Assembly (NCBI GenBank): GCA_022824145.1
Contig: JAJEAY010000271.1
Span: 29,588-93,587, forward strand
Direction of reading: 5' to 3'
DNA: 64,000 bases
Source: Rhodobacter sp.
Lineage (GTDB): Bacteria; Pseudomonadota; Alphaproteobacteria; Rhodobacterales; Rhodobacteraceae
The notes under the pieces are model-generated. The model ran no database searches. It was not told the origin of the DNA and was given only the letters and a program-made list of their open reading frames with translations. The first letter of the stretch is position 1. Each line of letters starts with the position of its first letter. Positions 28,881-37,789 of this stretch are shown here, piece by piece. The translations under genes were made by a program, and so were the position numbers.

Positions 28881-29956
28881 TGCGCTACGTCGCCGAAACC
28901 CAAACGCGCGTTTCGCGCCTTGCCGGAATTCTGGCGGTCGCGCTTGTGGCGGTCGCGGTCATTCTGCCTGCCTTCGCCGGGCGCAGCCTGATTCAGGATC
29001 TCTTCTTCGTCCTAACGCTCGTGGTGCTCGCCCAGTGGTGGAACCTGCTTGCGGGCTACGGTGGCCTTGTATCTGTCGGGCAGCAGGCGTTTGTCGGAAT
29101 TGGCGCTTACGCGATGTTCGGCGCAGTGATTCTCTGGGATCTCGATCCGGTGCCGGCTATCCTGCTTGGCGGCCTTGCGGCGCTGGTTCTCGCCGTCCCC
29201 ACCGCATTTTTCGCGTTCCGGCTTCAGGGCGCCTATTTCGCGATCGGAACCTGGGTGATTGCGGAAGTCGTGCGGCTTTCGGTTGCGCAATGGAAGCAGG
29301 TCGGTGGAGGTACCGGCACGTCCCTGCCGCGGGATGCGACCAAGGACATGTGGTTCGTTGACGCCATCAAGGCGCTTTTCGATGTGAAGACATCGGCCGC
29401 GCGCGACATTCTCGCCTATTGGCTGGCGCTGCTGTTCGCGGTCCTGACAATCGGTGGAGTCTGCTGGCTGCTGCGGACCCGCCGCGGGCTCGCGCTGGCC
29501 GCTGTCCGGGACAATGAAGCGGCGGCGCGGTCGGTTGGTGTCGATCCAGGCGCCATGAAATGGACAGTTTTCCTGTTAGCGGCACTCGGCACCGGACTTG
29601 CCGGTTCGCTCATCTATCTGCAGAAAGCCCGGATATCGCCCGACGCCGCATTCAGCGTGCTAGACTGGACGGCCTATGTGATCTTCATTGTGGTGATCGG
29701 CGGAATCGGAACGATTGAGGGTCCGATTCTCGGCGTGGTGGTCTTCCTGGTTCTGCAGAGCGTTCTGGCGGATTTCGGAAGCTGGTATCTGCTCCTGCTC
29801 GGCTTGATCGGAATTGGCGTGATGCTGTTCGCGCCGCGGGGGATCTGGGGGATTGTTGCCGCCAGGACCGGCATTGAGCTCATTCCGGTCCGGCGTCGGC
29901 TGGTAAAAACGGAAACGCAATCATCGGAGACTGACGATGGCAGAAATCACGACTGA
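28880..29956 (+). CDS. Liv-type ABC transporter permease (LivM-like)
   Basis: This is the second permease of the importer, 358 residues. It starts at the ATG that overlaps the LivH stop. LivM features include NLLAGYGGLVSVGQQAFVGI, the loop TRRGLALAAVRDNEAAARSV and the C-terminal VIGGIGTIEGPILGVVVFLV. The last 20 bp overlap the start of the flavin monooxygenase gene, so uptake and first attack on the substrate are translationally linked. Confidence 0.92.
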   Translation: MRYVAETQTRVSRLAGILAVALVAVAVILPAFAGRSLIQDLFFVLTLVVLAQWWNLLAGYGGLVSVGQQAFVGIGAYAMFGAVILWDLDPVPAILLGGLAALVLAVPTAFFAFRLQGAYFAIGTWVIAEVVRLSVAQWKQVGGGTGTSLPRDATKDMWFVDAIKALFDVKTSAARDILAYWLALLFAVLTIGGVCWLLRTRRGLALAAVRDNEAAARSVGVDPGAMKWTVFLLAALGTGLAGSLIYLQKARISPDAAFSVLDWTAYVIFIVVIGGIGTIEGPILGVVVFLVLQSVLADFGSWYLLLLGLIGIGVMLFAPRGIWGIVAARTGIELIPVRRRLVKTETQSSETDDGRNHD

Positions 29957-31709
29957 CATCCTGATAATCGGCACCGGACCTGCCGGGGCGGCTACGGCTG
30001 CGCTGCTGTCGAGCTATGGCGTCGAGAACATGGTGGTCAACCGTTACCGCTGGCTCGCGAACACACCTCGGGCGCATATCACGAACCAGCGTACGATGGA
30101 GGTGCTGCGCGATCTAGGCCGCGAGGTCGAAGACGAGGCATATATGCATGCCACCGAGCAGGATCTCATGGGCGAAAACGTTTTCTGCGAAAGTCTGGCC
30201 GGCGAAGAGATCGGACGGATGAAATCATGGGGAAAGCATCCGCTAAGCCGTGCGGAGCACCTGCTGAGTTCCCCTTGCCACATGAACGACCTGCCGCAGA
30301 CCTACATGGAGCCCCTGCTGTTCAAGACAGCCTGCTCGCGCGGCACGCAAGGCCGCATGTCGACGGAGTATCTGAGCCACGAGCAGGATACGGACGGCGT
30401 GACGTCAACGCTGCGTGACCGGCTGTCTGGGCGCGAGTTCCAGGTTCGTTCGAAGTACCTGGTCGGTGCCGATGGTGGAAATTCCCTGGTGGCCGAACAG
30501 GCGGGCCTGCCATTCGAGGGAAAGATGGGTGTCGGCGGCTCGATGAACATTCTGTTCCGCGCCGATCTGTCGAAATACGTCGCCCATCGTCCGTCAGTTC
30601 TGTACTGGATCATGCAGCCCGGCGCCGATGTCGGTGGAATCGGCATGGGGCTCGTGCGGATGGTGCGTCCATGGAACGAATGGCTGATTGTCTGGGGCTA
30701 CGACATCAACGAACCGGTTCCGGAGGTGGACGCGGAGTTCGCCACCGGCGTCGCCCGCCAGCTTGTCGGCGATCCGGCTCTTGAGATCGAGCTTCTTTCC
30801 GCGAACACATGGACCGTAAACAACATGTACGCGACCCACATGCAGAAGGGACGGGTGTTCATTATGGGGGACGCCGCCCACCGGCATCCGCCATCGAACG
30901 GTCTGGGTTCCAATACATCTATCCAGGACGCGTTCAACCTGGCATGGAAGCTATCCGCCGTCATCAAAGGTCAGGCTGGCCCGGCGCTGCTGGACAGCTA
31001 TTCCGAAGAACGCGCGCCGGTTGCGAAACAGATTGTGACCCGCGCGAACCAGTCAATCGCCGAGTTCGGTCCGATTTTCGAGGCATTGGGCATGACGGGC
31101 GGAACCGACATCGACAGGATCAATGCAAGCATGCAGGCGCGGACCGGCACCAGTCCGGAAGCCGAGAGGCAGCGCGCCGCGATCCGGAAGGCCATCGAAT
31201 TCAAGAAGTATGAATTCGACGCCCATGGCGTCGAGATGAACCAGCGCTACCGGTCCTGTGCCGTGGTGGCTGACGGGCAGATGGAACCGGCGTTCGAGCT
31301 TGACGCGGAACTTCATTACCAGCCGACCACCTGGCCGGGCGCCCGGCTTCCTCATGTCTGGGTATTCGACCACGACACAGGTGACCGGATCTCCACCCTC
31401 GATCTCTGCGGGCAGGGGAAGTTCGCCCTGTTCACCGGAATTGGCGGAGAAGCCTGGATTGAAGCTGCCGAACAGGCAGCGGCGGAACTGGGAATCGGGA
31501 TCCGTTGCCATGTGATCGGCCCGCGCCAGACTTACGTCGACCACGTCGGTGACTGGGCCCGCGCGTCTGAGGTCTCCGACAGCGGCTGCATCCTTGTGCG
31601 TCCGGACCAGCATGTGGCGTGGCGGATCGAAGATATGGCCGACAGTCCGAAGAGCGAGATTGGGCGCGCGCTCGCGTTCGTCCTCGCAAAAGGGGGAGAA
31701 GGCACATGA
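29937..31709 (+). CDS. FAD-dependent aromatic hydroxylase (phenol hydroxylase/TfdB type)
   Basis: This is a 590-residue class A flavin monooxygenase. It has the FAD Rossmann motif IIGTGPAGAATAALL, the DG-type motif KYLVGADGGNSLVAE and the GD motif IMGDAAHRHPPSNGLGSNTS. The C-terminal 170 residues form the thioredoxin-like domain of the TfdB/phenol hydroxylase group. These enzymes add a hydroxyl ortho to a phenolic OH using NAD(P)H and O2. With a hydroxyquinol-type dioxygenase next in the operon, the likely role is making a 1,2,4-trihydroxybenzene from resorcinol or a similar dihydroxy aromatic. Confidence 0.88.
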   Translation: MAEITTDILIIGTGPAGAATAALLSSYGVENMVVNRYRWLANTPRAHITNQRTMEVLRDLGREVEDEAYMHATEQDLMGENVFCESLAGEEIGRMKSWGKHPLSRAEHLLSSPCHMNDLPQTYMEPLLFKTACSRGTQGRMSTEYLSHEQDTDGVTSTLRDRLSGREFQVRSKYLVGADGGNSLVAEQAGLPFEGKMGVGGSMNILFRADLSKYVAHRPSVLYWIMQPGADVGGIGMGLVRMVRPWNEWLIVWGYDINEPVPEVDAEFATGVARQLVGDPALEIELLSANTWTVNNMYATHMQKGRVFIMGDAAHRHPPSNGLGSNTSIQDAFNLAWKLSAVIKGQAGPALLDSYSEERAPVAKQIVTRANQSIAEFGPIFEALGMTGGTDIDRINASMQARTGTSPEAERQRAAIRKAIEFKKYEFDAHGVEMNQRYRSCAVVADGQMEPAFELDAELHYQPTTWPGARLPHVWVFDHDTGDRISTLDLCGQGKFALFTGIGGEAWIEAAEQAAAELGIGIRCHVIGPRQTYVDHVGDWARASEVSDSGCILVRPDQHVAWRIEDMADSPKSEIGRALAFVLAKGGEGT

Positions 31710-32593
31710 CGGAGCGTCTGGCGTATTTCACCGAGGAGAATTCAGCTGAAGCGGTCATTGATCGGATGCGCGACGCGAAGAACCCACGGCTTCGCGCGGT
31801 GATGGAGGTCGTGATCCGCAAGCTGCATGAGGCGGTCAAGGAAATCGAGCCGACCCGGGAAGAATGGCTCGAGGCAATCAGGTTTCTTACTGACGTTGGC
31901 CATAAATGCGATGACTGGCGCCAGGAGTTTGTTCTGATGAGCGACACTTGGGGTGTGTCCATGCTGGTTGACGCCATCAACTCCCGTCGGCCGACCGGGG
32001 CATCCGAGAACACTGTTATCGGGCCATTCCATGTCGAGGGCGCACCGGAATACGAGATGGGCGCCAATATCTGCCTCGACGGGAAGGGTGAGCCGATGGT
32101 GGTGCATGGCCGCATTCTTGATGTGGACGGCAACCCGGTTGAAGGAGCCAAAATCGATGTCTGGCAGGCCAATGACGAGGGCTTCTATGACGTCCAGCAG
32201 AAAGGCTACCAGCCTGACTTCAACCTGCGGGGCGTATTCCGAACCGGAGAGGACGGCGGATACTGGTTCAAGGGTGTCAGGCCAAAGTTCTATCCGGTTC
32301 CGGACGACGGGCCGATAGGCGCTCTTCTTGTGGAACTTGGCCGGCATCCGTATCGGCCTGCGCATCTGCATTACATAATCAGCGCCGACGGATACGATGA
32401 GCTGACGACGCATATATTCGATCCTGACGACCCCTATATCGGAAGCGACGCCGTGTTTGGCGTTAAGGAGAGTCTTCTTGCGACGTTCAACAAGGTTGAT
32501 GATCTGGCGCGCCTTGACGAGATGGGGTTTGGCGCCCCATTTTTCTGGGATGTCGAGTTTGACTTCGTGCTTGCGTCTGCGGCAGCGGGTTGA
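31706..32593 (+). CDS. intradiol ring-cleavage dioxygenase, probably hydroxyquinol 1,2-dioxygenase
   Basis: The protein has 295 residues and overlaps the hydroxylase stop (ATGA). An N-terminal dimerisation helix region is followed by the catalytic beta barrel. The Fe(III) ligands of the family are present: one Tyr in KFYPVPDDGP, one Tyr and two His in HPYRPAHLHYI. The segment VHGRILDVDGNPVEGAKIDV, then WQANDEGFYDVQQ, is typical of hydroxyquinol and catechol 1,2-dioxygenases. Together with maleylacetate reductase at the head of the operon, hydroxyquinol is the best substrate call; its product would be maleylacetate. Confidence 0.88.
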   Translation: MTERLAYFTEENSAEAVIDRMRDAKNPRLRAVMEVVIRKLHEAVKEIEPTREEWLEAIRFLTDVGHKCDDWRQEFVLMSDTWGVSMLVDAINSRRPTGASENTVIGPFHVEGAPEYEMGANICLDGKGEPMVVHGRILDVDGNPVEGAKIDVWQANDEGFYDVQQKGYQPDFNLRGVFRTGEDGGYWFKGVRPKFYPVPDDGPIGALLVELGRHPYRPAHLHYIISADGYDELTTHIFDPDDPYIGSDAVFGVKESLLATFNKVDDLARLDEMGFGAPFFWDVEFDFVLASAAAG

Positions 32594-33233
32594 AAGTGCG
32601 GCGAAATCTGAAAGAGGCCATGGATTTCTAATTACTTGCCTGCGACGGCCGGAAATCTCGCATCGCTAGCTCCGGTTGTCTGTTGGGTGTTGAGGTCTGG
32701 AAGCAGGCCTTTCCAGGGCTGTATGAGGAGAACAAGGGACGGCGTCGAGCACGGCCGCGTCTATTGGTATCTGTATGGGACCGTTGCCTGTACGGTTCCT
32801 TGTGAAGCTCTCGGTTTCGGCTGAGCGACTTCAGAATTTAACTCGCTTGGCGGGTGCATTCGACGGCCGGGCTCGTCACTTGCACGGTGTGTTTTCGGCT
32901 GCAGGGCTGCCGGTGTTCCGTCCATTCGAGGCAAGGGACTGCCACCCGATCCGGCGGCACGCGTGGCAGGTGCTGAAACGCTTCGAATCATGTGAAATCC
33001 GACGTCCTGCGTGCCGTAAGGAACGTCCACGACCTGTCCGGCATCTGGTCGATGCCGCTGTCGGGACGCTGGCGAACCGTGCGCCGTGTCTGCTTGCCAT
33101 AGCGAACGGGAAAAATGATGCCTGTGCCAGGCAGAACTTGACGGGCGCCAAAGGCAGCGCCATACCCGATGAAGAATCAGTCGAGGAATACAGGGTTCTC
33201 CTGCACTCCATCCGGCTGGCTGGTCGAAAGCCC
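32594..33233. other. gene-free stretch before the nucleotidyltransferase gene
   Basis: About 640 bp. An open frame continues upstream of the ATG at 33234 back to 32775, but its translation has no recognisable domain and looks like chance coding. No terminator was seen after the dioxygenase gene. This is where the aromatic operon gives way to the accessory region. Confidence 0.4.
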
Positions 33234-34247
33234 ATGGATTACAGAGCCGCTTATGATGAGATCCGCTTGGCGGCGGAGGAAACCTTGTGCGCATGGCCCG
33301 AGGCCAAAGCCGCGGTTCTTTACGGCTCCCGCGCAAGAGGGAACTGGAAGTCGGACAGCGACTGGGACGTAGCGTTCATTCTCCACGGCGACGGCAACCT
33401 GATTGGAACAGTGCCGAATGACATCCCGTTCTGCCCACGGAACGTGATCAAGCACAACTATGTCAATGACATCACGCTGCCTGAAGGGCTCGTGGAGCGG
33501 AAAGCCTGCTGCATCTGCCATCCCGCCCATGGAATCACCCGAAACGGTAAACTCCTTGCCGGAAAGTGGGATCGGCCGCAGATGAACGGCCAGCCGTCGA
33601 TGGAAGCGGAAACCTACGGGAGATTCCTCCATATTGCGGTTTTTGAAACGGACACGGCGATTCGGGCGATGGTCAGGGCGTCACGGCCGGATCCATACCT
33701 GGAATTCAACATCCGCTTCCAAGCGGACTATTTTGTCTCCTTTGCCGCCAAAGCCGCCTCCTTTCTCGTAAGGGCGGCATTAGGGCGGCGGGGAATCGAC
33801 GCCAGCCAGAGCCATGAAATCGCCGAACAGGCGGCTTGGGCGCGGCAGGGCGGTCATCCCGGACTTGCGGATGACCTCGCCAGTATGGACATTCGGATCA
33901 GGGAGGACCGCCATGCGGGGTTGTCCGGAACGGATCCCGACGGGCTGGCCCGCGGGACACGCCGCCTGCCGATCGTCATAGATCTTTTGGGGAAAGAGGT
34001 GTCCATGCCCGCTGTCGGCTTTCTAGATCCTGAAGAAAACGCCGGACTGGAGAAACTTATGTCCCGATACGCGGCGAATTGGGCGGCCACGCTGCGCAGT
34101 TCGGTCGAAAGCGATGGCCGGACCACGCTGCCTGAAGGCGATGAATTGCTGAAACCGCTGCTCGACCTGCGGACGGAACTGCTGCCGGTTCTGGACCGGC
34201 TGGCTGAGACGGCGGACAAAAGCGCAGTGAACAGGGTCGGAATTTGA
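33234..34247 (+). CDS. nucleotidyltransferase (MNT-like) with a possible HEPN-type helical domain
   Basis: The product is about 337 residues from the ATG at 33234. The minimal nucleotidyltransferase core is clear: AAVLYGSRARGNWKSDSDWD, i.e. the GS motif followed by the DxD metal pair (Asp-Trp-Asp). The middle, FNIRFQADYFVSFAAKAASF and LVRAALGRRGIDASQSHEIA, resembles the helical HEPN fold that accompanies such domains. MNT and HEPN are usually separate genes in a TA pair; here they seem to be one chain, which needs confirmation. No ribosome binding site is obvious. A KNTase-like resistance enzyme is a less likely alternative. Confidence 0.62.
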   Translation: MDYRAAYDEIRLAAEETLCAWPEAKAAVLYGSRARGNWKSDSDWDVAFILHGDGNLIGTVPNDIPFCPRNVIKHNYVNDITLPEGLVERKACCICHPAHGITRNGKLLAGKWDRPQMNGQPSMEAETYGRFLHIAVFETDTAIRAMVRASRPDPYLEFNIRFQADYFVSFAAKAASFLVRAALGRRGIDASQSHEIAEQAAWARQGGHPGLADDLASMDIRIREDRHAGLSGTDPDGLARGTRRLPIVIDLLGKEVSMPAVGFLDPEENAGLEKLMSRYAANWAATLRSSVESDGRTTLPEGDELLKPLLDLRTELLPVLDRLAETADKSAVNRVGI

Positions 34248-34697
34248 CTTGCTGCCGAATGACAGGATCCGCTGCTACGTGCAGATGGAACACGAAACCG
34301 CCGTGGCCGAGATCCGCCGAAGCGACGCGATAAGCTTGGCCCGGGGGGCAAGGCTGCTGTGCTCTTCGGTTACCGCACATGTCACTGCCACCGTCAGGAC
34401 AATGAATTGGACACTGCTGAAGCTGTAGCGGTTCGGTCGGGTAAGGGATGGGGATGTGACCAACGGCAATGTGTCGAAGAACACGCAGTCCATGGACGCG
34501 TGACCCGAATTTCATCGCCGAGTTGGATTTGCGCCAGTAATATCTCAAATTGGGTGCATTCGCTGACGCGAAGTGTTACGCGATGTTAGCATAGATGGGT
34601 TGGTTCAGGCCGGGTCGGGCTATTGTTTGGTCTGGGACGGCAGTGACAGTCAGGCACACTGAGGAAAAACAGATGCGATTTAACGTCCGGATAGGAA
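34248..34697. other. stretch of about 450 bp without a recognisable gene
   Basis: No coding signal. The missing N-terminal half, with the P-loop, of the ATPase remnant at 34698 would be expected here but is not detectable, so that part was probably deleted or replaced. Confidence 0.4.
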
Positions 34698-35353
34698 GTG
34701 CTCTCGCTGCTGCAGTACGTGCCCGGAAACCAATTGTCTTCCCTGATTGCCGCGCTGCACAGCACCAGTCAGGAGCAATTGCCGATTACGATGGTGGCCG
34801 CGGGATTGCCTCAACTGGTAGGACGAACTGGCAACGCCAAGTCCTACGCAGAACGCCTCTTTGAGTTTGCGCCGGTCAACCGCCTCGGAGGCACAGATGC
34901 CAGGGACGCACTGATCGTACCTGCCGGAAGGGAGGACGCAGAGTTCAAACCTGAAGCGGTCTCGGAGATCCTGCGCGAGACGGACGGATACCCTTATTTC
35001 CTCCAGGAGTGGGGAAAGCACAGCTGGAATGCGGCGAGTGCTTCCCCAATTGGATTCGGTGACGCGAAACGTGCAACGGCGGAGGCGCTCGCAGAGCTCG
35101 ACGCGAGCTTTTTCCGTGTGCGATTCGATCGACTGCCTCCCGCCCAGAAGCGATACGTGCGCGCTATGGCGGAGCTTGGGTCCGGACCTCGCCGATCCGG
35201 TGATATTGCCGGGTGCTTGATCAAAAAGTTTCCGCCGTCGATCCAGTGCGCAACTCGCTCATTGCCAAAGGGATGATCTATAGCCCTGGCCACGGCGACA
35301 CTGCATTCACCGTACCGCTTTTCGATGGATTCATGAAGCGCATCATGCCCTGA
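34698..35353 (+). pseudogene. C-terminal part of an AAA-type ATPase, 5' truncated and frameshifted
   Basis: The frame encodes LSSLIAALHSTSQEQLPITM, LPQLVGRTGNAKSYAERLFE, EILRETDGYPYFLQEWGKHS and SFFRVRFDRLPPAQKRYVRA. This is the second half of a common bacterial ATP-binding protein of the archaeal-ATPase-like group. The Walker A part is missing. Near 35205-35225 the frame changes, and the protein resumes as QKVSAVDPVRNSLIAKGMIY, SPGHGDTAFTVPLFDGFMKR, IMP with a stop at 35351. It is therefore a decayed gene. Confidence 0.72.
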
Positions 35354-35558
35354 ATGTTCGCCTCGCTCCTGAGTGAACCTGGGTTCGCGGCAGTTTGAGG
35401 AAATCCGGGAAGTTGTTGGCCGGAAGCAATTTTGCCTCGAACGTCAAGCAAGCGATCCGAAGCAGGAACGGATCACGTTACGGAGTTATTCTGCCACCGC
35501 TGATCCTTCTTGCGGCCCGGGTCCGCCTGAAGGATCCAGTCGGTAGAGTCTGGGTCGA

Positions 35559-35768
35559 ATGCTGGGTTTGCATAGGATCAGTATTCGGTTCTGCCATTTG
35601 ATGATGAAACGATTCGCCAATATCTCGGGATCTGACCTCGTTCAGTCCGGAAATGCCGATATGCGGAATGGATTGATTGACATGCTTGTTTCTACCCGGA
35701 ACATGGAATTGCAATTCGCTCCATTGCGGGAAGACATAGCCTTGCCAACCATAACGACTATGCAATGA
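35559..35768 (+). CDS. possible short ORF overlapping the HEAT-repeat gene start
   Basis: A 69-codon frame ends with TGA at 35766-35768, overlapping the ATG of the next gene by four bases (ATGA), a coupling typical of real operons. The protein (containing SGSDLVQSGNADMRNGLIDM) matches nothing I recognise and no ribosome binding site is evident. It may be the tail of a truncated gene. The remaining bases 35354-35558 hold nothing recognisable. Confidence 0.25.
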   Translation: MLGLHRISIRFCHLMMKRFANISGSDLVQSGNADMRNGLIDMLVSTRNMELQFAPLREDIALPTITTMQ

Positions 35769-36580
35769 GACGGTCCCAAAATGCTGATCCCGTGCAGGGA
35801 AACCTGTTTGACCCACCGTGCCAGCCGCAGGATTGCGGAAGTGCCCAGGAGGCTGAGCAGCCGTTAGATCCAAATGCGCTTGATGATGATGCGATCATTG
35901 CCGGGATTCCCGGCGCCAATCTGGCCAAAGCGGAAGCCCTGTGCGAGCAGGTGGTTTCGCGGGATCTTGCGGATGCCGCAGTTCCTGCGCTCGAGGAGCT
36001 TTGGAAACGATTCCGTGGCTACGGAATCAACAGACCGTGCAGGGAGCAGCTTGCGGTATTGAAAACCTTGGCAAAGATCGAAACGCGACCGTCGCGGGAT
36101 GCGGTCAAGCGAATCGCTGAGGAACGGGGTCTGTCGGAAGCGCTGCTCCCGCATGCGCTGGAGGCTGCTCTTGCGTGTAGAGTCCGGTTCACCCGTCCGC
36201 GGATTGAACAATGGCTCGAAGATGGTCGACCGATCGTTCGCAGGCTGGCATTTTCATTGGCCCAGTGGGTAGTTCCGCCCGTTTGGATCCTTCAGCAGGG
36301 CAGAAACGACCCGGATCTGTCGGTGCGTGAGGCCGCGCTGATCACTATGGGCAAGCTTGGGCATGCGGAAGCTCGGCAGGGTCTTTTGGCCTTGCTCGCC
36401 AGGAATCCCAATGGGGACGTAGTGCGCGCACTGGCGACAGTTGCCGACGACGAGGTCATCACACAATTTGGAAGATCTGCGGACAAGCATGAGTCGCTGA
36501 GACCGGCGATAATTGAAGAACTCAGGGCGATGGACGATCCAAGGGCTAAGGCGGTCGCAGACCGATTTGTGCAGCGGTAG
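35765..36580 (+). CDS. HEAT-repeat protein of unknown function
   Basis: This is a 271-residue protein. The first 35 residues are polar and probably disordered (QNADPVQGNLFDPPCQPQDC). The rest is alpha-helical with HEAT-like pairs, clearest at RNDPDLSVREAALITMGKLG, HAEARQGLLALLARNPNGDV and VRALATVADDEVITQFG. HEAT repeats usually form a protein- or nucleic-acid-binding scaffold. No catalytic motif is visible. It is followed by hisA after about 220 bp and lies among decayed accessory genes. Confidence 0.65.
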   Translation: MRRSQNADPVQGNLFDPPCQPQDCGSAQEAEQPLDPNALDDDAIIAGIPGANLAKAEALCEQVVSRDLADAAVPALEELWKRFRGYGINRPCREQLAVLKTLAKIETRPSRDAVKRIAEERGLSEALLPHALEAALACRVRFTRPRIEQWLEDGRPIVRRLAFSLAQWVVPPVWILQQGRNDPDLSVREAALITMGKLGHAEARQGLLALLARNPNGDVVRALATVADDEVITQFGRSADKHESLRPAIIEELRAMDDPRAKAVADRFVQR

Positions 36581-36798
36581 CACCAAAGCTTCGGTTGTTT
36601 TCGAAACTGGGATGGCAAGGGTGACGATAGTGGAACGTAGCGGCGCGTCCCCGTATTGGCCGAAGTGGTGCCTCTTATGGCGATTCCGAACCGGAGTCTC
36701 TGACATGGATCTGAATCACCGGACGAGGCGCAAAATGCATTGCGCACATTGAGTTGAACGGGCAGGACATGCCTGCTCAAATTCACGGGACCAAGCCC

Positions 36799-37533
36799 AT
36801 GATTCTATATCCTGCCATCGATCTAAAGGACGGACAGTGCGTTCGGCTCCTTAGGGGGGCCATGGATCAAGCGACAGTGTTTGGAGACGACCCTGCGGAA
36901 CAGGCCCGCCAGTTCCAGAACGCCGGCTGCGAGTGGCTTCACCTGGTTGACCTGAATGGCGCTATTTCCGGGCATCCGGTGAACGGCTCGGCAATTGACG
37001 GGATTCTGGCGGCGGTCAGTTGCCCTGTTCAGCTTGGTGGCGGAATTCGTGACATTGCGATCGTGGAGCACTGGCTGGAAAGGGGTGTTGCCCGGGTCAT
37101 TCTGGGAACGGCTGCCGTCGAGAATCCAGAGCTTGTCCACGAGGCTGCCACATCGTTTCCGGGTCAGATCGCAGTTGGCATTGATGCCAGGAACGGGCGC
37201 GTCGCAACCAGAGGATGGGTCGAGGTCACCGATGCTTCGGCCACGGAACTCGCGCTCAGTTTCGAGGATTCCGGTGTGGCCGCTGTCATCTACACGGACA
37301 TTGATCGAGATGGCGCAATGCAGGGGCCGAACATCCAGGCAACGGCGAAACTGGCGAATTCGTTGAGGATTCCTGTCATAGCGTCAGGAGGAATCAGTAC
37401 GCTGTCTGACGTTTCTGCATTGAGATCATGTGGCGCTCCACTTGACGGGGTTATCGTGGGCCGCGCGCTTTATTCCGGTGCTGTCGATTTGGCCGAGGCG
37501 CTTGCCACTGCTGATGGTCAGATCCCTTCTTGA
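36799..37533 (+). CDS. hisA: phosphoribosylformimino-5-aminoimidazole carboxamide ribotide isomerase
   Basis: This is a 244-residue TIM-barrel isomerase of histidine biosynthesis (ProFAR to PRFAR). It has the N-terminal catalytic Asp in ILYPAIDLKDGQCVRLLRG, the second catalytic Asp in VGIDARNGRVATRGW, and the phosphate-binding loops LGGGIRD and IASGGIST. The chain looks complete. I chose the ATG at 36799 because it gives the canonical N-terminus; an ATG at 36769 is possible. Its usual partners hisH, hisF, hisB, hisE and hisI are not nearby, so it is an orphan copy. Confidence 0.9.
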   Translation: MILYPAIDLKDGQCVRLLRGAMDQATVFGDDPAEQARQFQNAGCEWLHLVDLNGAISGHPVNGSAIDGILAAVSCPVQLGGGIRDIAIVEHWLERGVARVILGTAAVENPELVHEAATSFPGQIAVGIDARNGRVATRGWVEVTDASATELALSFEDSGVAAVIYTDIDRDGAMQGPNIQATAKLANSLRIPVIASGGISTLSDVSALRSCGAPLDGVIVGRALYSGAVDLAEALATADGQIPS

Positions 37534-37789
37534 GTAGTATAAAGGGACGAGTTCGTGGTCCTGGCCGATCCGTGCAGCATCCGAAATTGCCCGTGTTGGC
37601 TCAATGAGATTCTGGATTACTGGCCGAAGTTCAACACTTTCGGTTCTTTGGCCCGGCTGATTCGCGGGGAGACCGTGGCGCACAAGCAGGTCTATAGCGG
37701 CCAACCCGGAATCCTTGGCTCACGCGAGCCGCAGTCAACTGCTTCTGTGTCTGGGCAAAAAAACCGGGATTGTCTCCCGCCGCGGCGCG

